Both the position numbers and the translations under genes were made by a program. Shown in pieces: positions 15,359 to 21,414 of a DNA stretch of 41,033 nt. The DNA is from a virus, in IMG/VR virus record IMGVR_UViG_3300021425_000071, positions 1 to 41,033 of that record; one strand, written 5' to 3'. The notes beneath the pieces were generated by a model. That model was not told where the DNA came from, did no database searches, and was given only the letters and a program-made list of their open reading frames with translations. Position 1 is the first letter of the stretch; every line of letters begins with the position of its first letter.

Positions 15359-17535
15359 TAGTACTCTACCGTGAGCTTATCGATGTCTTTACGCTCTGCA
15401 AATACGTGATAGTAGCATTCGAATATAGATGGAATAGCTTCGATGTAAACTTTATTATCTTCTACTTTATCTACCCACATAATGACGTTCGAACCAATAG
15501 GTGTAAGTGACACGGTAATAGTATCTTCATGGACAAGACCAGTCCAATAGTCTGGCAACTCGATTACTTTGGTGTTGCTCAATTTACCTCTTACATAGAC
15601 ACCATTTTCTGGTCCTTCCAAAGACCCATAGCGCAATCGCATATTTTCTTTTGTTGGGTGTTCAATGTCAAATGACTTAGATGTTGCAGTGAGTGTACCA
15701 GTAATATCAACATTCGCAGCAAATGTAGCATCACTAGTATCATGCGCCAAAGTGAATGCACCCGTGCCGCCGTTATATCTAAATGATAATAACCCATTTT
15801 GGTGATCAAGCTCCCAGTAATTATTACTAAACGTTGTATCGGTCAAACGCATCTGTACATTTGTGTGTCGTACATCTAATATACCGACAACAGTAGTATT
15901 TGCATTAAATGTCTTAGCACCGGTAAATGTTTGTGAACCAGAAAGATGTGCGGTATCAGCATCCAAATAAGCAGAAGCAATAACACTACCTTGCCATGTA
16001 CCAGTTCCAATTGTACCAAGCTTAGTGATAGAAGTCAGACTGGATGGTGTAATAGCACGAGTTGTATCTGTGCCTGCTGTAACTTCAGAAGGGCCTGCTA
16101 TTTCGATAATACCTTTTACGGATGTTGTTGCATCTGGTTCATCACCAGTGTTTGTACCACTTTGGTTTTCTAGGTAAGCTGTACTAATAATACCGCCCTG
16201 CCAAGTACCAGATGAAATAGTACCTACTGTAACAACATTTGCTGAACCAGTAAATCCAGCAATACCTGCAGGAGTAACCGCACGGGTTGTATCTGTTCCA
16301 GCATTAACTTCGGTTACAGTTGCTAATTCTACAATACCTCTAGCTGTAGCAGATGCATTAGGTTCGTCACCTGTATTTGTACCACTGAGATTAGAACCAC
16401 CAACAGTTCCTCCGGCTACTATATTGCCGGGGAACGATGAGTTGCCATTTGAGTCATTGAGTGTTAATGTTTGTACTGTACCAGCCCAGTTACCATTTAC
16501 ACTGTCAACCCAATTGTTTGATGATGAGTTAATCTGCACACCGTTTTCAGCATTCATATAAATGATTTCGGCGTTTTGTACAACACCAGCTGAAGAAATA
16601 GTACCTCTAGACTCACCTGCATTTAAGACTAATTGTTGATTTGATAAACAAGACACTTCGCTTGTTTGTACTTCACTAACAGATGTATTACCTACAGATA
16701 AAATTGCCTCATTTGGTTTATAGCGAAGTAATCCACTACTCTTACCGGTTTGGGCTCCAGTCGCTGAATTGACAAAAGTAACATATCTACTACTTGATGA
16801 TGTATCGTTTGCAATGCTTTGTAGAGTATCGGTATTATTATCTGCCGGCAGTGTAACAGTTTTAGTATTTACGGCTGTAATATGACCATTTGCATTTGAA
16901 CTTACAGAATCGATTGCTGTAAACGTGCCACCGGCAGTCGCAGTTTGTGTAGAGGTATTATTAGTACGAGTAGGTTGAGGGTGTACGTAATTAATAGTAC
17001 CAGCAGCATCGACCCCGATTTCAGCCAACGACCAAGAAACGCTTGCGGTACCGTTTACTGTTTTTCCGGTGCCGCCAATTGTTAACGTTCGATCTGTTGT
17101 CCATCTATCGGCGTTTGGATGGTAGTTATCTGCAAAGATTCTTTGTGCTACAAAGTTTGCGCCTGCTGCATTTCCGGTAGATGTATAAACTTGACCGGCG
17201 CCGTCTACTTTAAATCTCCAATCGGTAAGATTGCTATCACCAACATAGAAAATATCATTTGATGATCCAACATCCATATCATCTGACACTGCTATCCAGA
17301 CAAAGCCTTGGTTCGATGTCGATTCGGCAAATTGGATAAATTGTGTGTCATTGCCACCCGATGGAGCGGGTGAAGTGATTTTAGCTAAACCATCACCCTC
17401 TTTAGTAAGTGTTAAACCAACAAAACTTGGGTTGTCACCTGATTCGTACTTATCGTTATTGAGGTTGGTAAAGTTGTTATCCAACTCTTGAAATGTAAGA
17501 GCATCATTGCCTACGCGTAGGTTGATTGTTGACAT
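15358..17535 (-). CDS. Tail fibre protein with conserved C-terminal cap
   Basis: A 725-residue fibre. The N-terminus (LRVGNDALTFQELDNNFTNL) is the usual attachment-type start of marine phage fibres. The shaft contains two related modules with SGTNTGDEPNA/SGTNTGDEPDA, TEVNAGTDTTRAVTP/SEVTAGTDTTRAITP and GTISSGTWQGG/GTIGTGTWQGS, around residues 385-545. The last 106 residues (620-725) start KSFDIEHPTKENMRLRYGSL and run through EGPENGVYVRGKL, IELPDYWTGLVHEDTITV and ERKDIDKLTVEY. This is a widely shared terminal domain of marine phage fibres, probably a trimerisation or receptor-proximal cap. It heads the LamG group and begins one base after the 115-residue gene's stop. Host recognition is inferred. 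Confidence 0.88.
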   Translation of the reverse strand: MSTINLRVGNDALTFQELDNNFTNLNNDKYESGDNPSFVGLTLTKEGDGLAKITSPAPSGGNDTQFIQFAESTSNQGFVWIAVSDDMDVGSSNDIFYVGDSNLTDWRFKVDGAGQVYTSTGNAAGANFVAQRIFADNYHPNADRWTTDRTLTIGGTGKTVNGTASVSWSLAEIGVDAAGTINYVHPQPTRTNNTSTQTATAGGTFTAIDSVSSNANGHITAVNTKTVTLPADNNTDTLQSIANDTSSSSRYVTFVNSATGAQTGKSSGLLRYKPNEAILSVGNTSVSEVQTSEVSCLSNQQLVLNAGESRGTISSAGVVQNAEIIYMNAENGVQINSSSNNWVDSVNGNWAGTVQTLTLNDSNGNSSFPGNIVAGGTVGGSNLSGTNTGDEPNASATARGIVELATVTEVNAGTDTTRAVTPAGIAGFTGSANVVTVGTISSGTWQGGIISTAYLENQSGTNTGDEPDATTSVKGIIEIAGPSEVTAGTDTTRAITPSSLTSITKLGTIGTGTWQGSVIASAYLDADTAHLSGSQTFTGAKTFNANTTVVGILDVRHTNVQMRLTDTTFSNNYWELDHQNGLLSFRYNGGTGAFTLAHDTSDATFAANVDITGTLTATSKSFDIEHPTKENMRLRYGSLEGPENGVYVRGKLSNTKVIELPDYWTGLVHEDTITVSLTPIGSNVIMWVDKVEDNKVYIEAIPSIFECYYHVFAERKDIDKLTVEY

Positions 17536-17536
17536 C

Positions 17537-17884
17537 TTACTCTCCTACAGAAGTCGCACTAGGTTTTACGAATATTTTTCCATCTAGTACTTTTGTTATA
17601 TTAACATCTCCATTGTCATACATTAACACATCATATACATAACGTAAGCTAGTATCTAATGTTGATGTAATAGCAGATGATAACGACAGTTGTATAGAAC
17701 CAGCTGCAGCGTCGATAACGGTGACTGTAAAATCAGTAGAATCGGTATCGTTATATCTTTTTTTGAATGATGCTGCGAAGTATTTTGTAGTCAAATCTAA
17801 AGCTGCATCATTACTATCAAGCAAGTTCAGCTTGATAGTAAAATCGGTATTTTGATCTATGGTTAGATCTTCAGTGCGCGCCAT
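17537..17884 (-). CDS. Small Ig-like phage baseplate/virion protein (BppU N-terminal-like)
   Basis: A 115-residue protein beginning ARTEDLTIDQNTDFTIKLNL, with SIQLSLSSAITSTLD and RYVYDVLMYDNGDVNITKVLDG toward the end. This order (a 'DQGxDF' start, a T-rich Ig-like core, then RYVYDVE..V.rVLeG) is that of the small beta-sandwich seen as the N-terminal domain of baseplate upper proteins and as stand-alone phage virion proteins. It probably links fibre components to the baseplate. The ribosome site AGGGT lies about 10 bases before the ATG. A TATAAATA box 24 bases upstream separates it from the oxygenase cassette. Confidence 0.72.
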   Translation of the reverse strand: MARTEDLTIDQNTDFTIKLNLLDSNDAALDLTTKYFAASFKKRYNDTDSTDFTVTVIDAAAGSIQLSLSSAITSTLDTSLRYVYDVLMYDNGDVNITKVLDGKIFVKPSATSVGE

Positions 17885-17908
17885 AGGTGTACCCTATTAT
17901 TTTAATTT

Positions 17909-17916
17909 TATTTATA
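17909..17916 (-). promoter_or_regulatory. Late promoter box (TATAAATA) downstream of the oxygenase cassette
   Basis: An exact minus-strand box lies directly after the stop of the 206-residue oxygenase gene and 24 bases before the 115-residue gene, with normal spacing to the ribosome site. A second exact box at 17979-17986 lies inside the 3' end of the oxygenase gene (codons for DINN) and may be coincidental or an extra start. Confidence 0.7.
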
Positions 17917-18537
17917 CTAAGAGCGAGCTGCGCTCGAACAGAAATTAGCCGCGAGTGAAATTCTAGGCTCGACTGAATTATTTATATCAACTCGATGTGA
18001 CAGATGTCCTGTAAAAAAGTATGCTTCCCGTTCTTGTGGTGCTTTGCCCGCGCCCATTCTAATACGAGGATTATCATCTCCTAAAAATTCAGATCCACCT
18101 TTTTCGAGTTCGTTTCTCAATATTGTTCTAGACAATTGATCATTTGGTTCAAATTCAATATGGGCTGAAGGTTCAGGCGCCTGTAAATAATAACAACTAG
18201 ATAGCACGGAGCCGGCGTGATTATGATTTACGTTATAATCACCGGAATTATTTACATTAATCCATATACCAGCGCTGACCATATTCTTCATATCAAAGCT
18301 ATAATACTCATATAAAATTTGATGGGCCGTGGCATGCAGTCTATCATTCAAATAATCTATAGCTTCACACTCATCGCGTTGAACATGATATTGCCACCCA
18401 CCTTTATTAGAAATGACTACACCTTTCTCTTCTCTACTCATAAGAAAGTTTATATAGTCGTGTATTTCTTGATGATTTATATCGTCATATACTTCTTTAA
18501 AAATACTTTCAATGAAAATGTCTTCTACTTCTATCAT
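17917..18537 (-). CDS. 2OG-Fe(II) oxygenase-like protein (HxH...H...R type)
   Basis: A 206-residue protein with the signature of small 2-oxoglutarate/Fe(II)-dependent oxygenases of the TIGR02466 type. It has AGIWINVNNSGDYNVNHNHA with His105 and His107, then SVLSSCYYLQAPEPSAHIEF, then a distal AYFFTGHLSHRV with His181, and EPRISLAANF with Arg192 as the likely 2-oxoglutarate-binding Arg. These enzymes couple decarboxylation of 2-oxoglutarate to hydroxylation of a substrate, and phage members have unknown substrates. It is the last gene of a five-gene overlapping cassette lying between fibre genes, and its start overlaps the preceding gene's stop. Modification of a virion protein is an inference from context. 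Confidence 0.8.
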   Translation of the reverse strand: MIEVEDIFIESIFKEVYDDINHQEIHDYINFLMSREEKGVVISNKGGWQYHVQRDECEAIDYLNDRLHATAHQILYEYYSFDMKNMVSAGIWINVNNSGDYNVNHNHAGSVLSSCYYLQAPEPSAHIEFEPNDQLSRTILRNELEKGGSEFLGDDNPRIRMGAGKAPQEREAYFFTGHLSHRVDINNSVEPRISLAANFCSSAARS

Positions 18538-19349
18538 AATGTTGGATTATAACTCGACTGAGGTCCTTTGTATATTAGAGGAAAATTAATATGCATTCTT
18601 TCTTCCACACCTTTTTCATAAAACATTTTTCTTTCAGGTATGTATAGTAAGTCGCCTGGGTTTACTTCTATGGTTTCTTCGACTTCAAGATTATCAAAAA
18701 ATATTACTCGTTTTTCTTTTGTCCAGTCAAATGGTAGATTCTTATCAACTAAACCACTGACACGATTTTTGTATATGACAAACTCTGATGTGCCTACTGT
18801 TTGTAAGTAAAATGAATTATAATTTTCACCTCGAGGATGACCAGATATTTCATTCTCTTTTATGAAAGTCGCATGCGCAGCACCTTTTTCTGGTGTTACA
18901 AACGCCGGCCACACCCCAAAGATATCTACATCGAGTGTAAAGGTGTCTAATAAAGCATTACTCATATCACGCGATAGATTATTATATTTTTCATAATTAT
19001 AAATTCTAAGCGTGTTCTTATCTTTTAAATAATCTAATGGACGTTTCCTACCCATCCCTTCCATTCTTTGTCGCGACTTATAATTCTGCACGCCATTCTC
19101 ATCTATGTCTTTCTTTTTATTTTTATAAGCAAGATCATTAAATGATATCTTTAGTGACGACGCTGTATCACCCCATTCCATAATAGGCAATACATGACAA
19201 TCATAATAATTACATTCACCGAAACATTCATAAAAATACATATGATTTAAAAATTGGTCAGGAAATGAAGTAAAGTTTTTAATTAGATACGGTCTATCAT
19301 TAAAGCTTGTAGCAATTTTAATTTCTTCTAGAGCTTCTGTGTTTATCAT
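18534..19349 (-). CDS. Cupin/JmjC-like protein, possibly lacking metal ligands
   Basis: A 271-residue protein whose C-terminal half resembles the cupin-like/JmjC hydroxylase fold. ISGHPRGENYNSFYLQTVGT (168-187) mirrors the 'H-x-D...fllQ..G' strand. VNPGDLLYIPERKMFYEKGV (229-248) mirrors the 'pGDllYiPxxxxH' strand, and RMHINFPL follows. In typical family members a His lies after the IP turn. Here that stretch reads ERKMFYE, and the proximal motif has Arg where Asp is expected, so the metal site may be altered or the protein non-catalytic. The N-terminal half (Tyr- and Cys-containing, YECFGECNYYDCH) is unassigned. It is coupled by 4-base overlaps to both neighbours in the oxygenase cassette. 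The fold is a moderate-confidence reading. Confidence 0.5.
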   Translation of the reverse strand: MINTEALEEIKIATSFNDRPYLIKNFTSFPDQFLNHMYFYECFGECNYYDCHVLPIMEWGDTASSLKISFNDLAYKNKKKDIDENGVQNYKSRQRMEGMGRKRPLDYLKDKNTLRIYNYEKYNNLSRDMSNALLDTFTLDVDIFGVWPAFVTPEKGAAHATFIKENEISGHPRGENYNSFYLQTVGTSEFVIYKNRVSGLVDKNLPFDWTKEKRVIFFDNLEVEETIEVNPGDLLYIPERKMFYEKGVEERMHINFPLIYKGPQSSYNPTL

Positions 19350-20125
19350 TTATCCCACCGATCAATCGTAAATCTGTTTCTTCTATGTACCATTTTTCTA
19401 TAAAATTGTTTAGCATTAGACAGCGCACCAGTATAGAATTTTGTTTCACCTAAACTATCGTGTGTATAGTATGCCTTCCAATCTCTTTTAATCATAGGTA
19501 TCATATGTAAAATAGGAGTACCCGGTTTAATTGTAAACTTACCTTCTTTTTTACATGAGAATATAAAATTCATTGTAGAAAATCCATTCTCATAATCAAC
19601 TATGCCGGGATATACATAAAAGTCTTCTGAAATATTACTATGATATACAGGAGGCTGAACCATTAGCGAACAGCCTTTATTAATTATTGCCCATGGCGTA
19701 CTAATATGCATTGGTGTAGGATTGCTGTCTCGATGCTCGGCGATACCATGGGCTATTTTTTCTGACATGCCAGATGCACTTTTTATCCATTGCTCGTCGA
19801 TGTGTTTATTGTGATCAAGCTTATATGGACATTCTTGATTAACAGGGGTTGGCCATTCACCTTTATCTCGATGGCCATAATACATCATGGTATTTTTTCC
19901 ATCACAATGCACTTCAATTTCACACCAAGCTAGCATTAACCAGCCTTGATTTTTATAGTCGTACATGCCGGGACAATCTACAAGATGTGGTCGCCCATAT
20001 TTTTCTCTTTGAAAACTTTCATACGGCGCTTTAAATTTATTTGCTGCTACAATCGGCCATGTTCCCCAAACAGAACCCCACATATCATTAAAGACGAACT
20101 CTTCATTATGATTCTTTTTCCACAT
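19346..20125 (-). CDS. DUF6065-like protein (divergent paralogue)
   Basis: A 259-residue protein related to the 236-residue neighbour upstream. Both share the C-terminal order W-x-I..., a GIVD/GVVD motif, an N-F segment, and a final 'GTPxxxxIPxxKR' motif. Here these are STPWAIINKGCSLMVQPPVY, YPGIVDYENGFSTMNFIF, and IKPGTPILHMIPMIKRDWKA. The N-terminal part is different, with several Trp and His residues (WGSVWGTWPIVAANKF; MMYYGHRDKGEWPTP). From memory the family corresponds to DUF6065, often found in marine T4-like phages with unknown function. Its start shares one base with the previous stop and its end overlaps the cupin-like gene by 4 bases. Confidence 0.65.
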   Translation of the reverse strand: MWKKNHNEEFVFNDMWGSVWGTWPIVAANKFKAPYESFQREKYGRPHLVDCPGMYDYKNQGWLMLAWCEIEVHCDGKNTMMYYGHRDKGEWPTPVNQECPYKLDHNKHIDEQWIKSASGMSEKIAHGIAEHRDSNPTPMHISTPWAIINKGCSLMVQPPVYHSNISEDFYVYPGIVDYENGFSTMNFIFSCKKEGKFTIKPGTPILHMIPMIKRDWKAYYTHDSLGETKFYTGALSNAKQFYRKMVHRRNRFTIDRWDK

Positions 20126-20835
20126 TATCTAACTTCTCTTAATTCTTGAGTGTATACGCCCGTTCTTGTTCCTTGCGCCTTTTCAAGTATATCTCTTTTT
20201 CTTTCTTCGCGATCTGTAGCTGTTCTGATTTTAGCATCCATCTTATTTCTTTTGAATGGAATAACTTGCACTAATGGCGTACCTGCTTTTAAAGTTATAT
20301 CTGCATTTGGCGTATTCCAAACAGCTGGAAAATTAATAGTATTCATATATGTGTCGGTATCAACAACACCACTCAAACATGTAAAATCAGATTGCACTGA
20401 ATTTGGCATTGCTTGAAATAAACATGACCAGCCGGGTTTAGTTTTGATTCGCCAATGATTAATAAACTTCAACGGATCTTGTTTAAAGCCCGGCCATTTT
20501 TCAGATGCAATTTGATCCCACGCGTGGCCTTGTACGGCTTGTATTTGATTGCCTTCTCTTCCTGCAGCCTGAATTATAGAACAATCGTCATTTGTAATTA
20601 CATGTACATCACTTTGTAATGGAATCACCCAACCAAGAGTCATAGCATCTAGCATAGGTAAACATTTTTTAGCCGTAAATAATGGGAACCCACCTTGATC
20701 ACGAATATTTTTTGTAACAGGTATTTTCTTAAACCATTCTGGCACATGCTTTTGCATTCTAGATGGTTCAATGAGTGCGCCATATAAATGCTCTGATGTA
20801 TAAAACTCTAGACCGGGATCATTATTAAAAATCAT
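20125..20835 (-). CDS. DUF6065-like protein
   Basis: A 236-residue protein of the family I know as DUF6065 (name from memory). Diagnostic segments are MQKHVPEWFKKIPV near residue 27-40, TAKKCLPMLDAMTLGWVIPL at about 54-73, WRIKTKPGWSCLFQAMPN, LSGVVDTDTYMNTINFPAVW, and KAGTPLVQVIPFKRNKMDAK. The family has no established biochemical role. Its strand-rich C-terminal half with conserved G-V-V-D-T-D and final I-P-F-K-R resembles a cupin-type sandwich, but I see no His/Asp metal triad. It follows the 186-residue oxygenase by a 4-base ATGA overlap and precedes its own divergent paralogue, so the cassette includes a tandem duplication. Confidence 0.72.
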   Translation of the reverse strand: MIFNNDPGLEFYTSEHLYGALIEPSRMQKHVPEWFKKIPVTKNIRDQGGFPLFTAKKCLPMLDAMTLGWVIPLQSDVHVITNDDCSIIQAAGREGNQIQAVQGHAWDQIASEKWPGFKQDPLKFINHWRIKTKPGWSCLFQAMPNSVQSDFTCLSGVVDTDTYMNTINFPAVWNTPNADITLKAGTPLVQVIPFKRNKMDAKIRTATDREERKRDILEKAQGTRTGVYTQELREVR

Positions 20836-21392
20836 AGTTGTGATTTACCCCATGCATTGTTCAATAGAAATCTTGCTTCGCCACTCGTCACTGGTTCTAT
20901 TCCCCATGTAACATGTGAATCAAAGAATACCGTTTGGCCGGCCTTTAAATTTATAATTTGCGGTTGCAGAGTTCCATCGATATCAATTTTTAATTCGCCA
21001 CCTTCATATTCGTTATTATTTGATAGACAGCTAAGCATCGTAATCTTACGATCTTGTTTTCTATAGCCAGATAATCGTATTTCACGATGAGGTTTGATAT
21101 GATCTTGAGCAGTTGAAGTAAGTCGAGCGTACATGAATTTTTCAAGAGATTCTATATCATACAAAAAAGCTTCATAATTTATTGTAGAGATAAGAGAATG
21201 AAAGGGATCATACACAATTTTATTTGTATTCATGTCTGATTCTAGATATCCTAAATCACATGCAAATTCGCTTTCTGGATCTCTAGGTTGAAAACCGATA
21301 ATCTTCTCAAAGAATCGTATTTTATCTACGGTGTCAACAAGATTATCGACAATTACGAAACGAGAAAGTTCCGTGGATGGAGCTAATAACAT
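20832..21392 (-). CDS. 2OG-Fe(II) oxygenase-like protein (prolyl-hydroxylase/PiuC type)
   Basis: A 186-residue protein with a compact 2-oxoglutarate/Fe(II) oxygenase double-stranded helix. The proximal motif is His102-Arg-Glu104 within IKPHREIRLSG (HxE in place of the usual HxD), followed by RKITMLSCLSNNNEYEGGEL with the hallmark 'YeGGeL'. The distal strand is LKAGQTVFFDSHVTWGIEPV with His160, and GEARFLLNNAW carries Arg174. This is the pattern of prolyl-4-hydroxylase-like and PiuC-like enzymes. It is the first gene of the five-gene cassette, with a good ribosome site (GAGGTT, 6-7 bases before ATG) and a TATAAATA box 39 bases upstream. It directly follows the gene for the Tyr/Pro-repeat fibre. 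Confidence 0.8.
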   Translation of the reverse strand: MLLAPSTELSRFVIVDNLVDTVDKIRFFEKIIGFQPRDPESEFACDLGYLESDMNTNKIVYDPFHSLISTINYEAFLYDIESLEKFMYARLTSTAQDHIKPHREIRLSGYRKQDRKITMLSCLSNNNEYEGGELKIDIDGTLQPQIINLKAGQTVFFDSHVTWGIEPVTSGEARFLLNNAWGKSQL

Positions 21393-21414
21393 AATGTAAC
21401 CTCATTATAAAGTT

